Shown here: positions 1 through 8,159 of the stretch, in pieces
Layout: each line of letters opens with the position of its first letter
How positions within the stretch are numbered: the first letter of the stretch is position 1
Origin: Aureimonas sp. AU12
GTDB taxonomy: Bacteria; Pseudomonadota; Alphaproteobacteria; Rhizobiales; Rhizobiaceae
NCBI RefSeq assembly: GCF_001463705.1
Contig: NZ_BBWH01000009.1
Location: forward strand, 1-64,000
DNA length: 64,000 bases
Reading direction: 5' to 3'
Made by a program: the position numbers and the translations under genes
Notes under the pieces: generated by a model
The model's database searches: none
Seen by the model: the letters and a program-made list of their open reading frames with translations, nothing else
What the model was told of the DNA's origin: nothing

Positions 1-752
1 GCGGTATAGGGGTGATGCGGGGCATCGAACAGCGTCTTCACCGGCTGGCGCTCGACCTGCTGTCCCGCATATTGCACCACCACGCGGTTCGCCGCCTCCG
101 CGATCACACCCATGTCGTGGGTGATGAGGATCATCGCCATGCCGTAGCGCTCGCGTAGATCCACGAGGAGATCGAGGATCTGCGCCTGAATGGTCACGTC
201 GAGGGCCGTGGTCGGCTCGTCGGCGATGAGGAGCTTCGGCCGGCAGGCCGTGGACATGGCGATCATCACGCGCTGGCTCATGCCGCCCGAGAGCTGATGC
301 GGAAATACACGAAGTCGCCGCTCCGGCTCGGAGATCCCAACGGCGTCGAGAAGCTCGACGGCCCGCGCATGGCGTCCCCTACGATCGAGATCGGTGTGCG
401 CCTTCAGCGCTTCCTTGATCTGATAGCCGACGGTGAAGCACGGGTTGAGGCTGGCGATCGGCTCCTGGAAGATCATCGCGATGTCGCGGCCGATGATCGA
501 GCGCCGCTCGCGCGGGCTCATCGCCTGCATGTCGCGGCCCTCGAACTTGATCTCGTCGGCGGTGACGGTGGCGCTGGCCGGCAGGAGGCCCATCAGGCCA
601 AGCATGGCGACGGACTTGCCCGATCCCGATTCGCCGACGATGCCGAGCACTTCGCCCGGCTCCACCGTGACGTCGACCCCGTCCACCGCGCGGAACGGGC
701 CGGACGCGGTCTCGAAAGTGACGGAGAGGTTGCGCAGAGAAAGAAGAGGCAT
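1..752 (-). CDS. dppD: Dipeptide/oligopeptide ABC transporter ATP-binding protein (partial, C-terminus beyond window)
   Basis: Cytoplasmic ATPase that powers peptide import with the permeases encoded just upstream. About 250 residues are visible, starting MPLLSLRNL at 752. Seen: Walker A GESGSGKS near residue 40, the Q-loop in IFQEP, the signature LSGGMSQR, Walker B LLIADEPT followed by ALDVT, and the H-loop ITHDMG. The reading frame is open to base 1, so the end, which in this family carries an oligopeptide-binding tail, is missing. It lies downstream of dppC in the same direction but is separated by about 320 bases that hold a small gene on the other strand, so it may have its own promoter. 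The DppD/OppD family is certain; the substrate (peptide, or nickel/glutathione) is inferred only from the neighbouring genes. Confidence 0.93.
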   Translation of the reverse strand, partial: MPLLSLRNLSVTFETASGPFRAVDGVDVTVEPGEVLGIVGESGSGKSVAMLGLMGLLPASATVTADEIKFEGRDMQAMSPRERRSIIGRDIAMIFQEPIASLNPCFTVGYQIKEALKAHTDLDRRGRHARAVELLDAVGISEPERRLRVFPHQLSGGMSQRVMIAMSTACRPKLLIADEPTTALDVTIQAQILDLLVDLRERYGMAMILITHDMGVIAEAANRVVVQYAGQQVERQPVKTLFDAPHHPYT

Positions 753-815
753 GGCCTGTTTGAACTTTCCGGCTTTGAGACTTACATTCTTCGAGAATGA
801 ATGGAGACGGACACG

Positions 816-926
816 ATGTCGTTCTGGAACCAAGTGCTCGACTGGATCGCCCCCAGGCCGCAGCTGAAGCCGCTGCCGGTGATGGTGCCGATCAGGAGAC
901 CCACGGGTCGCCGCGCCAACTACTGA
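816..926 (+). CDS. Small hypothetical protein, 36 aa
   Basis: A 36-codon reading frame starting MSFWNQVLDWIAP, with an amphipathic, tryptophan-containing first third and a proline/arginine-rich tail ending RRANY. A GGAG purine run sits about nine bases before the ATG. A stem-loop followed by TTTT lies 19 bases after the stop, on the same strand. It lies between dppC and dppD but points the opposite way, so it is not part of the dpp operon. I do not recognise a family. The ribosome site plus the terminator argue for a real gene; the length leaves doubt. Confidence 0.42.
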   Translation: MSFWNQVLDWIAPRPQLKPLPVMVPIRRPTGRRANY

Positions 927-944
927 AATCGACCTGACGCGATC

Positions 945-974
945 GACGTCGTTTCCCCGGAAACGGCGTCTTTT
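945..974 (+). terminator. Rho-independent terminator of the 36-aa gene
   Basis: Arms GACGTCGTTTCC and GGAAACGGCGTC pair with one G-T wobble and are followed by TTTT on the plus strand. The minus-strand version has no T-run, so the orientation favours the small plus-strand gene. Confidence 0.6.
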
Positions 975-1071
975 CGTATCTGCCGGGTCCATCGGCTGCA
1001 GACCCCACGGCCGGCCGATGGGTGACATCCGCAATGGCCACGCTTGCCGGCCCGGGCATGAACGCCACGCC

Positions 1072-2013
1072 TCAGCTCTTCTTCAGCTTCGGATCCAGCG
1101 CATCGCGCAGGCCATCGCCGACGAGGTTGATCGCCAGCACGGTCACGAGGATCGCCAGACCCGGGAAGGTGACGACCCACCAGGCCCGCAGCACGAACTC
1201 GCGTGCCTCGGCCAGCATCGTGCCCCATTCCGGCGTCGGCGGCTGCGCGCCGAGACCGAGGAAGCCGAGCGCGGCCGCATCGAGAATCGCGTTCGAAAAC
1301 GACAGCGTGGCCTGAACGATGAGCGGTCCCAGGCAATTCGGCAGGATCGTCACGAACATCAGGCGCATCGGACCGGCGCCGACGACCCGCGCCGCCGTGA
1401 CATATTCGCGCTCCTTCTCAGCCATCACCGACGCGCGCGTCAGTCGCACGAAGTGTGGCTGCAGCACGATCGCGATGGCGATCATCGCGTTGACGAGGCC
1501 GGGGCCGAGGATCGCCACGAGGACGAGGGCCAGCAGCAGCGACGGAAACGCGAGGATGACGTCCATCACGCGCATGATGACGGTGTCGACCCAGCCACGG
1601 AAATAACCGGCGACGAGGCCGATGACGATGCCGGTCGAAACCGCCAGCACCACCACGAACGTGCCGATGAACAGCGAGTACTGCGCTCCGTAGATCAGGC
1701 GCGAGAGGATGTCGCGGCCGACCGCATCCGTTCCGAGGACGTAGGACAGGCGCCCGCCCTCCATCCAGAACGGCGGAATGAGCAGTGCGTCGCGGTTTTG
1801 CAGGATGGGATCGTGCGGCGCGATGATCGTCGCAAAAGCCGCGACGAAGACGACGATCGCGAACACGACGAGCCCGGCGACGGCACCGCGATTGACCGAG
1901 AAGTAGTACCAGAACTCGCGCAGCATCTGGCGGCGTCCGCTCGGCGTCGGCACCCTTTGGGTCACGAGCGAACCGACGCCCTCGGCGGCTTCCTGCGCTT
2001 CGATATGAGACAT
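1072..2013 (-). CDS. dppC: Dipeptide ABC transporter permease DppC
   Basis: Inner-membrane permease, 313 residues, which forms the translocation channel with DppB. Seen: a cytoplasmic N-terminus, a first membrane segment near residues 40-62 (AGLVVFAIVVFVAAFATI), the family's N-terminal OppC region, and five more hydrophobic segments. The EAA loop that contacts the ATPase begins near AARVVGAGPMRLM. The length matches the DppC family. The start codon at 2013 lies 12 bases after the dppB stop, so the two are co-transcribed. Nothing unusual was seen. Confidence 0.95.
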   Translation of the reverse strand: MSHIEAQEAAEGVGSLVTQRVPTPSGRRQMLREFWYYFSVNRGAVAGLVVFAIVVFVAAFATIIAPHDPILQNRDALLIPPFWMEGGRLSYVLGTDAVGRDILSRLIYGAQYSLFIGTFVVVLAVSTGIVIGLVAGYFRGWVDTVIMRVMDVILAFPSLLLALVLVAILGPGLVNAMIAIAIVLQPHFVRLTRASVMAEKEREYVTAARVVGAGPMRLMFVTILPNCLGPLIVQATLSFSNAILDAAALGFLGLGAQPPTPEWGTMLAEAREFVLRAWWVVTFPGLAILVTVLAINLVGDGLRDALDPKLKKS

Positions 2014-2025
2014 GGTTCCCGGCTC

Positions 2026-3033
2026 CTATCGGGCGCGAACGCGCGGATTGATGAGGCCGTAGAGTAGGTCGACCACGAGATTGACGAACATGACGACGAG
2101 CGCGATCAGCAGCAGACCGCCCTGCACCACCGGGTAGTCGCGTCGGAACACGGAATCGACCATCCACTTGCCAATGCCCGGCCAGGAGAAGATCGTCTCC
2201 GTCAGGATCGCGCCAGCCAGCATGACGCCGATCTGCAGGCCGATCGTCGTCACCACCGGGATCAATGCGTTGCGCAGCGCGTGGATGCCGATGATGCGCC
2301 CGCGCCCGAGGCCCTTGGCGCGCGCCGTGCGCACGTAATCCTCGCCGAGGACCTCCAGCATCGCCGAGCGCGTCTGGCGCGCGATCACCGCGAGCGGGAT
2401 CGTCGCGAGGACGATGCCGGGCAGGATCAGATGGCTGACGGCCGAGGAGAACGCGCCCTTCTGCCCCGAGATCAGGCTGTCGATCAGCATGAAGCCGGTG
2501 ACGGGCGGAAAGAAGTACATGAGCGAGATGCGGCCCGAGACCGGGGTCCAGCCGAGCGTGCCCGAGAAGAAGATGATGAGAAGCAGGCCCCACCAGAAGA
2601 TCGGCATCGAATAGCCGACGAGCGCCGTGCCCATGATCGACTGATCGAGCCAGGATCCGCGCTTCACCGCCGCCACGACGCCGGCGGGAACGCCGATAAG
2701 GACGGCAAGCAGGATCGCCACGAGGGACAGCTCGACCGTCGCCGGAAACAGCGTCAGGAACTCGGTCAGCACCGGACGCCGGGTGACGATCGATGTTCCG
2801 AAGTCGCCCTGGAAGAGGTTCGTCAGGTAGTACCAGAACTGGACGGGCAGCGGCTGGTCGTAGCCGAGCAGCGCCGTCAGCTGCGCGTGGCGTTCGGGCG
2901 TGATGCCGCGCTCGCCCGCCATCAGCGTCACGGGGTCGCCCGGCAGCAGGCGGATGAAGGAGAAGGCGACGACGGCAACGCCGACGAAAGTCGGCAGGAG
3001 CACGCCGATACGGCCGAAGAGAAAGCGCAACAT
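2026..3033 (-). CDS. dppB: Dipeptide ABC transporter permease DppB
   Basis: Inner-membrane permease of 335 residues, partner of DppC. Seen: the N-terminal MLRFLFGRIGVLLPTFVGVA segment, the conserved LPGDPVTLM periplasmic stretch typical of DppB/OppB/NikB, further membrane segments, and an EAA-type loop at VRTARAKGLGRGRI. The length is normal for the family. It starts 138 bases after the dppA stop; a stem-loop in that gap probably lowers its expression relative to the binding protein. Dipeptide specificity is inferred from dppA. Confidence 0.95.
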   Translation of the reverse strand: MLRFLFGRIGVLLPTFVGVAVVAFSFIRLLPGDPVTLMAGERGITPERHAQLTALLGYDQPLPVQFWYYLTNLFQGDFGTSIVTRRPVLTEFLTLFPATVELSLVAILLAVLIGVPAGVVAAVKRGSWLDQSIMGTALVGYSMPIFWWGLLLIIFFSGTLGWTPVSGRISLMYFFPPVTGFMLIDSLISGQKGAFSSAVSHLILPGIVLATIPLAVIARQTRSAMLEVLGEDYVRTARAKGLGRGRIIGIHALRNALIPVVTTIGLQIGVMLAGAILTETIFSWPGIGKWMVDSVFRRDYPVVQGGLLLIALVVMFVNLVVDLLYGLINPRVRAR

Positions 3034-3122
3034 GGAACCGTTCTACAAGGCTTTCCCATGCGGCGTCATCCCGCATCGGTTTGAAAAGTCGGGCAAAACA
3101 CAAAGTTTTTGACCAAATGGAA

Positions 3123-3146
3123 AAGGGCGGCATCGCTGCCGCCCTT
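3123..3146 (-). terminator. Attenuating terminator between dppA and dppB
   Basis: Perfect 9-bp arms AAGGGCGGC and GCCGCCCTT with a 6-base loop, followed on the minus strand by TTTTCC. It sits between the binding-protein gene and the first permease gene, the usual place for an element that lets most transcripts stop after the abundant binding protein. Confidence 0.7.
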
Positions 3147-3171
3147 CGATGATCGCCCGGAAAGGACCGGG

Positions 3172-4767
3172 TTATTCGGTGATGTCGACGCCGTCGAACG
3201 TGTAGTCGCCGAGCGGGCTCTGGACGAAGCCCGTGACGTTCTTGCGCATCGGCACATAGACCACCGAATGGGCGATCGTCGCCCACGGCGCCTGCTCCTT
3301 GAAGATGACCTGCGCCTCTTCATAGAGCTTGGCGCGCTCGGCCTGCGTCGGCTTGGTCTTGGCTTCCTGGATCAGCTTGTTGAATTCCTGGTTGCACCAC
3401 TGCGCCCGGTTCGCGCCGCCGACGCCGTCGCAGCCCAGGAGAACGGCCAGGAAGTTGTCTGGATCGCCGTTGTCGCCGGTCCAGCCGAGGAGCACCGCGC
3501 CGTCGCGCTTCACGTCCTTCGAGCGCTCGAGATACTCGCCCCACTCGTAGGACACGATCTCGGCCTTGACGCCGACCTTGGCGAAGTCGGCCTGGATCAG
3601 CTCCGCCATGCGCGCCGCGTTGGGATTGTAGGGACGCGACACCGGCATCGCCCAGATCTTCATCGACAGGTCGGTGACGCCGGCGGCCTCGAGGGCCTTC
3701 TTCGCCGCTTCCGGATCGTAGGCGTCGTCCTTCAGCGCGTCGTTATAGGACCACATGGTCGGCGGGATCGGCGCCTTCGCCTTCTGCCCGGCGCCCTGAT
3801 AAACGGCCGCGATGATCGCGTCCTTGTCGATCGCCATGTTCAGGGCCCTGCGGACCTCGGGCTTGTCGAACGGCGCCTGCTGCGTGTTGTAGGCGAGGAA
3901 GCCGATGTTGAGGCCTTCCTGCTCGTCGACCTTGAGGTCGGCATTCTGCTGCAGGCTGGGCACGTCGGCCGGGTTCGGGAAGGCCATCAGCTGGCATTCG
4001 TTGGCGAGCAGGCGCTGCTGGCGAACGGAGGCTTCCTTCGTGATCGCGAAGACGAGATCGTCGATCGGCTGCTTGCCGCCCCAATAGTCGGCGAAGGCCT
4101 GATAACGGATAACGGCATCCGGCTGGTAGGCGACGAACTGGAACGGACCGGTGCCGATCGGCGCCTGGTTCAGCTGCGCCTGGTTGCCGGCTTCCGCCAG
4201 CTTGTCGGCATATTCCTTCGAGACGATCGAGGCGAAGGGCATCGCCACGTTGGCGATGAACGGCGCGTAGGCAGAGGTCAGGTTGAAGCGGACCGTCATG
4301 TCGTCGACCTTCTCGACCGACTTGACGATCTCGTTCATCGACATCGAGGCGTAGTATTCCCACGACGCGCCGGAGACGTACTGGTTGTACGAGTTAGCCT
4401 TGTTGCCCTGCCGGTCGAAGGAGAACACCACGTCGTCGGCGTTCATGTCGCGGGTCGGAGTGAAGTCCGCGTTCGAGTGAAACTTCACGCCCGGACGAAG
4501 CTTGAACGTGTACTGCAGACCGTCCGGCGATATCTCCCAGCTGGTCGCCAGACCCGGCTCGGTCTCCGTCGTGCCCTTCTTGAACTCGGCGAGACGGTTG
4601 TAGATCGGGTGCGCCGAGGCGTCGAAGGTGGTGCCGGCGGTGTAGAGACCGGGATCGAAGCCCTCGGGCGAGCCTTCCGAGCAGTAGACGAAGGTCTTGG
4701 CGGAGGCCGCCGAACCGAGGGCCAGGACGATGGCCGTCGCGGCGAGGAGCTGCTTCGTCAGACGCAT
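3172..4767 (-). CDS. dppA: Periplasmic dipeptide-binding protein
   Basis: Extracytoplasmic solute-binding protein of family 5, 531 residues, which delivers peptides to DppBC. Seen: a signal peptide MRLTKQLLAATAIVLALGSAASA ending just before KTFVYCSEG, the mature start SEGSPEGFDP typical of DppA, and the family motif region around LATSWEISPDG. The ATG at 4767 is preferred over in-frame starts further upstream because it begins the signal peptide and is preceded by GGGAGAA seven bases upstream. First gene of the operon dppA-B-C(-D). Haem or other peptides could also be ligands. Confidence 0.95.
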   Translation of the reverse strand: MRLTKQLLAATAIVLALGSAASAKTFVYCSEGSPEGFDPGLYTAGTTFDASAHPIYNRLAEFKKGTTETEPGLATSWEISPDGLQYTFKLRPGVKFHSNADFTPTRDMNADDVVFSFDRQGNKANSYNQYVSGASWEYYASMSMNEIVKSVEKVDDMTVRFNLTSAYAPFIANVAMPFASIVSKEYADKLAEAGNQAQLNQAPIGTGPFQFVAYQPDAVIRYQAFADYWGGKQPIDDLVFAITKEASVRQQRLLANECQLMAFPNPADVPSLQQNADLKVDEQEGLNIGFLAYNTQQAPFDKPEVRRALNMAIDKDAIIAAVYQGAGQKAKAPIPPTMWSYNDALKDDAYDPEAAKKALEAAGVTDLSMKIWAMPVSRPYNPNAARMAELIQADFAKVGVKAEIVSYEWGEYLERSKDVKRDGAVLLGWTGDNGDPDNFLAVLLGCDGVGGANRAQWCNQEFNKLIQEAKTKPTQAERAKLYEEAQVIFKEQAPWATIAHSVVYVPMRKNVTGFVQSPLGDYTFDGVDITE

Positions 4768-4868
4768 GAATGCGTTCTCCCATGAACGTCGAAAGGCAGC
4801 ATCATTGCCGCCGAGTGCGCGCATCCAGCCGTGAAACCGATAAGTGTGCAAGCTCGTTTTTTGATCAT

Positions 4869-6068
4869 TCACTCAAAAACGATCGTCGGCGCCTGCGGAG
4901 CGGCGGCGGCGACGCCCTCGATCGAGGCGAGCGTGCGTCTGGCGATCTCGCGATAGACGGCGGCGTGCGGGCCGTCCGGATCGGAAGCCATCACCGGATG
5001 GCCGCTGTCCGAGCTCTCGCGAATCGCCATCTCGATCGGCACTTCGCCGAGGAACGGCACGCCGAGGCGTTCGGCCTCCGCCCGCGCGCCGCCATGACCG
5101 AAGATGTCGTAGCGCTTGCCGGTGTCGGGCGCGAGAAAATAGCTCATGTTCTCGACGATGCCGAGGACGGGCACCTCGACCTTGCGGAACATGGCGAGGC
5201 CCTTGCGCGCGTCGATCAGCGCCAGATCCTGCGGTGTCGAGACGATGACGGCGCCCGCCAGCGGCACCTGCTGCGCCATCGTCAGCTGCGCGTCGCCGGT
5301 GCCCGGCGGCATGTCGACCACGAGAATGTCGAGCTCGCCCCATTCGACCTCGCGCAGCATCTGCGTCAGCGCCGACATCACCATCGGCCCGCGCCAGATC
5401 ATCGGGGTCTCCTCCTCCACGAGGAAGCCCATCGACATGGCCTTCAGCCCGTAGGCCTGCAGCGGCACCATGGTGCGTCCCCCGACCGTCTCGGGCCGCC
5501 CCTTCAAATTGAGAAGACGCGGCACCGAGGGGCCGTAGATGTCGGCGTCGAGAAGCCCGATCTTGAGGCCCAGCGACTGGAGGCCCAGCGCCAGGTTGAC
5601 CGCGGTGGTGGACTTGCCGACGCCGCCCTTGCCGCTCGCCACCGCGACGATCCGCGCGATGCCGGGAATGCCGGGCTTGGCGGCACGGGGCACCACCGGC
5701 CCAGGGCCCGAAGCGGCCGGGGGCGTTCCCGGGCGGGGCCGCGGATGGTGGTGGGGATGGGGCGCGGCAGGCGCGGCCCTCGGAGCCGCCGGCGGGCGCG
5801 CGGCCATCCCGCCACCCTTACGCTCGGCGGTCAGCGCCACCATCGCGGCCTCGATGCCGTCGAGTTCACCGACACGGCGCTCCGCCTCGCGCCGAAAACC
5901 CTCGAAGCGCTCGGCGTCGCTGGCGGGGACGCTCAGCGAGAAGAACGCCTTGCCGCTGGCGACGAAGATCTCCGACACCATGCCGCGCGACACCGCGTCC
6001 GCGCCACCGTCCGGCATGGGAATGGCACGGAGAACGGCGAGGATGCGGTCCTTCTGATCCTGGGTCAT
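4869..6068 (-). CDS. apbC: Mrp/ApbC/NBP35-family P-loop ATPase, iron-sulphur cluster carrier type
   Basis: Cytoplasmic ATPase thought to carry or insert iron-sulphur clusters. Domains: an N-terminal MIP18/FSCA-like domain (about residues 1-90), a proline/histidine-rich linker, then the MinD-like ATPase with the deviant Walker A ASGKGGVGKST. The start MTQDQKD is chosen because GGAAGAG lies just before it; an ATG eight codons upstream lacks such a site. Oddity: the CxxC that binds the bridging cluster in E. coli Mrp, normally just after ENMS, is absent. Here the stretch reads ENMSYFLAPDTG with no cysteine. I believe this variant is common in related alphaproteobacteria, but I did not check that. 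Confidence 0.9.
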   Translation of the reverse strand: MTQDQKDRILAVLRAIPMPDGGADAVSRGMVSEIFVASGKAFFSLSVPASDAERFEGFRREAERRVGELDGIEAAMVALTAERKGGGMAARPPAAPRAAPAAPHPHHHPRPRPGTPPAASGPGPVVPRAAKPGIPGIARIVAVASGKGGVGKSTTAVNLALGLQSLGLKIGLLDADIYGPSVPRLLNLKGRPETVGGRTMVPLQAYGLKAMSMGFLVEEETPMIWRGPMVMSALTQMLREVEWGELDILVVDMPPGTGDAQLTMAQQVPLAGAVIVSTPQDLALIDARKGLAMFRKVEVPVLGIVENMSYFLAPDTGKRYDIFGHGGARAEAERLGVPFLGEVPIEMAIRESSDSGHPVMASDPDGPHAAVYREIARRTLASIEGVAAAAPQAPTIVFE

Positions 6069-6206
6069 AGCTCTTCCATCGATCTTCATCACGCGGCATG
6101 CCCGACAGGACGCTTCCGGCCCGCTTCACACCGGGATAGGCCATTTCGGTCGAAAAAGGGAGACGCCCGGCCGGCGATCGGGGTTCCATCAGGACGAGGC
6201 AGCATC

Positions 6207-6965
6207 ATGAACAAGGACCGCGCGTCCACCCTCCGCGACGTGACTGACCCCGTCCGGCGCGCCGCGCGGCGTCTGGTGGCGGAAGCCTCGCACGGAACCC
6301 TCGCCTACCTGTCGCCGCAAACGGGCGGACCGCTCGTCAGTCGCGCGGCCCTATCGACCGACGGCAGCGGCGACCCGACCATCCTGGTCTCCACCCTGTC
6401 CCGGCACACGGGCGCAATGGCCGCCGATCCGCGCGTGGCGCTCCTGATCGGCGAGGCCGGCGCGGGTGATGCGCTCGCCCATGCCCGGCTGTCCCTGGAG
6501 GGAACGGCCGTCCCGGTAACGCAAGGTACGGCTGAGCATGTCCGCATTCGACGTCGCTTTCTCGCGCGAAGGCCGGAGTCGGAGGTCTATGTGGATTTCG
6601 CGGATTTCGCTTTCGTCCGCATCGTTCTGACACGTGCGTCGCTGAACGGCGGTTTCGCACGAGCCTACGATCTCGACCGAAGCGATCTCTGCGTCGATGT
6701 GCCCGCGGATCTGGCCGCCGGCGAGGCGGATCTCGTCGATCGCATCAACCGCGGCCACGGCGCGCTGCTTCAGACGATCGCGACCCGAGATGGGAGGTCG
6801 GCATCCTCGGGCTGGCGTGTTGTCACGCTGGACCCGCGCGGCTTCGAGATGGTCGCCGTCTTGGGCGATGGTTGTGTCGAGATAAGACGACTGGAGTTCG
6901 ATCGCGTGATCGACCGGGCGTCGGACATTCTTCCGGCGATGTCGGCGCTTGCTGCGCCTGCTTAG
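6207..6965 (+). CDS. HugZ-like haem utilisation / pyridoxamine-phosphate-oxidase-fold protein
   Basis: A 252-residue cytoplasmic protein with an N-terminal FMN-binding split-barrel (PNPOx-like, about residues 15-150: SHGTLAYLSPQ, RAALSTDGSGDPTILVSTLS, ADPRVALLIG) and a C-terminal DUF2470-type half with INRGH followed by RGFEMVAV. This two-domain layout is that of HugZ, which degrades or stores haem in several proteobacteria. An AGGACGAGG purine stretch precedes the ATG. It converges with a lipoprotein gene only four bases after its stop. Haem binding is a family inference; a general pyridoxamine 5'-phosphate oxidase-like role is the alternative. Confidence 0.82.
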   Translation: MNKDRASTLRDVTDPVRRAARRLVAEASHGTLAYLSPQTGGPLVSRAALSTDGSGDPTILVSTLSRHTGAMAADPRVALLIGEAGAGDALAHARLSLEGTAVPVTQGTAEHVRIRRRFLARRPESEVYVDFADFAFVRIVLTRASLNGGFARAYDLDRSDLCVDVPADLAAGEADLVDRINRGHGALLQTIATRDGRSASSGWRVVTLDPRGFEMVAVLGDGCVEIRRLEFDRVIDRASDILPAMSALAAPA

Positions 6966-6969
6966 CCCA

Positions 6970-7263
6970 TCAGGGCTTGTAGCCTGGTGGGCAGTCAGCC
7001 CGGAACCGGCGTCCTGCGTCGTTCTCATAAATGCAGCGTCCGGTCTGCGTTCCCGATTGGCCGATCAGCCGATCTCCATCGTGGGCGACCACGACCGGCA
7101 ACTGGCCCGGCGCGTAAGCGGCGATGCCGCCGGAGCCCAGCCCGAAGACGGCCGGAAGGACGTCGGACCGGCAGGCGGACAGAACGGGGATGATCAGCGC
7201 AACGGCCGCGACGGTCCGCAGGAAGCGCTTCGCTTTCGACCTGTGCAATCGAGTCTCCGTCAA
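6970..7263 (-). CDS. Small putative lipoprotein, 97 aa (TTG start)
   Basis: Predicted lipoprotein: the basic start KAKRFLR, a hydrophobic core VAAVALIIPV and a lipobox VLSAC put the lipidated cysteine near residue 26. The best start is the TTG at 7263, which has a GAGGT site eight bases upstream; no ATG fits. The C-terminus reads CIYENDAGRRFRADCPPGY, matching CVYRDGRGQRYTAECPAGY at the end of the neighbouring lipoprotein, so the two share a small two-cysteine C-terminal motif. The middle parts differ. No function is recognised; an outer-membrane or periplasmic location is inferred. Confidence 0.6.
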   Translation of the reverse strand: MTETRLHRSKAKRFLRTVAAVALIIPVLSACRSDVLPAVFGLGSGGIAAYAPGQLPVVVAHDGDRLIGQSGTQTGRCIYENDAGRRFRADCPPGYKP

Positions 7264-7300
7264 CGCTTCAACCTCGCAGTCCAGGGATCGGGGTCTCGGA

Positions 7301-7327
7301 CCATCCGGCCCGCAAAATACCGGATGG
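7301..7327 (-). other. Second stem-loop overlapping the intergenic terminator
   Basis: CCATCCGG (7301-7308) can pair with CCGGATGG (7320-7327), enclosing an 11-base loop. Bases 7322-7327 are also needed by the longer stem-loop at 7322-7355, so the two structures exclude each other. Confidence 0.45.
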
Positions 7328-7355
7328 ACCGCCCTCGTACGAAGGCGGTCCATCC
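7322..7355 (-). terminator. Stem-loop / probable terminator between the two lipoprotein genes
   Basis: Perfect 12-bp arms GGATGGACCGCC and GGCGGTCCATCC with a 10-base loop, 22 bases after the stop of the upstream lipoprotein gene as transcribed (minus strand). It is followed by GGTATTTTG, a weak T-run. Confidence 0.6.
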
Positions 7356-7376
7356 AACCGATCAGAGATCTATAGA

Positions 7377-7658
7377 TCAGTAGCCCGCGGGGCACTCTGC
7401 CGTGTAGCGCTGGCCGCGACCGTCGCGATAGACGCACTGGCCGGGGCGGTTGGTCGCCGCACCGAGAAGCGCGCCACCTGCGCCACCGACGGCCGCACCG
7501 ATCAAGGCGCCACGTGCGTTCCCGCTGATGCCCGCACCGATCGCCGCGCCACCCAGAGCGCCGATGCCGGCGGGAATCGCGACGTTGCGGTCGACCGACT
7601 GGCACCCGCTCAATGCCAAGGTGCTCGCCGCGACTGCGGCCATGATCATCGATCTCAT
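7377..7658 (-). CDS. Small glycine-zipper lipoprotein, 93 aa
   Basis: Starts MRSMIMAAVAASTLALSGC: a signal peptide with lipobox LSGC, lipidated at about residue 19. A glycine-zipper segment (GALGGAAIGAGISGNARG then GAAVGGAGGALLGAA) covers most of the mature part and would insert into or pack against a membrane. A two-cysteine tail CVYRDGRGQRYTAECPAGY ends the protein. The ATG at 7658 has GGAGAA seven bases upstream, better than the in-frame start further upstream. It resembles the YMGG/Gly-zipper outer-membrane lipoproteins found widely in Rhizobiales. Likely outer-membrane location; role unknown. Confidence 0.8.
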   Translation of the reverse strand: MRSMIMAAVAASTLALSGCQSVDRNVAIPAGIGALGGAAIGAGISGNARGALIGAAVGGAGGALLGAATNRPGQCVYRDGRGQRYTAECPAGY

Positions 7659-7753
7659 TTCAAATTCTCCAGCAGGATATGTCCCGACGCCAGAGAATAG
7701 CGCGAAGGTCCACGCGGTCCAGACATGCCGCCTGCTCTTCGCCATGGGAATTC

Positions 7754-8044
7754 TCAGCGACCGGCCACCAGGCTGGAGTCAGGTTCGATGGCAATGCGGA
7801 GTTCACCCGAGCGGCTGACCGCCCACTCGATCGACATCGGCCGATCGAGATCGGCCTGGGCGATCGGCTGGCACTCGCCGACGACACGGCGATCGAAAGT
7901 GCTGGATAGCCGCATCTGAAGCGGCAGAGCCGAGCGGCAGGCTTCGATGCTCTGGTAGACCGGCGTCGGAACCGGGATCTCGGTACAGGCGGCCTGGCCG
8001 GACGTACATCCGACGAGCATCATAAGAGCGACGATCTGGTCCAT
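7754..8044 (-). CDS. Small secreted hypothetical protein, 96 aa, with a candidate EcfG promoter
   Basis: Begins MDQIVALMMLVGCTSGQAAC, a short hydrophobic export signal with possible cleavage after GQA or lipidation at GC. The mature part has two further cysteines (EACRS, GECQP), which could form a disulphide. No family is recognised. AAGGGG lies about nine bases before the ATG. A sequence matching the stress sigma factor pattern ends 24 bases upstream of the start codon, so it is a candidate general-stress gene. Confidence 0.6.
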   Translation of the reverse strand: MDQIVALMMLVGCTSGQAACTEIPVPTPVYQSIEACRSALPLQMRLSSTFDRRVVGECQPIAQADLDRPMSIEWAVSRSGELRIAIEPDSSLVAGR

Positions 8045-8067
8045 TGTTGCGACCCCTTCGACCGATC

Positions 8068-8093
8068 AACCGTCGATGACGCCAAGCGGTTCC
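8068..8093 (-). promoter_or_regulatory. Candidate EcfG-type promoter of the 96-aa secreted protein
   Basis: Minus-strand GGAAC, 16-base spacer, CGGTT. Alphaproteobacterial EcfG promoters follow GGAAC, 16-17 bases, then a CGTT-like -10. The distance to the start codon (24 bases) fits a short leader carrying the ribosome site. Confidence 0.6.
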
Positions 8094-8159
8094 CGATCGC
8101 CTCAAGATTGAAGCGACTTGAAGTCGATGCAGGTATTCACCCCTGAGCCAACCGCCCCA

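Noticed and set aside
3109-4785. A 558-codon plus-strand frame opposite dppA
   Set aside because: Antisense shadow of a conserved gene; no ribosome site and no recognisable domain.
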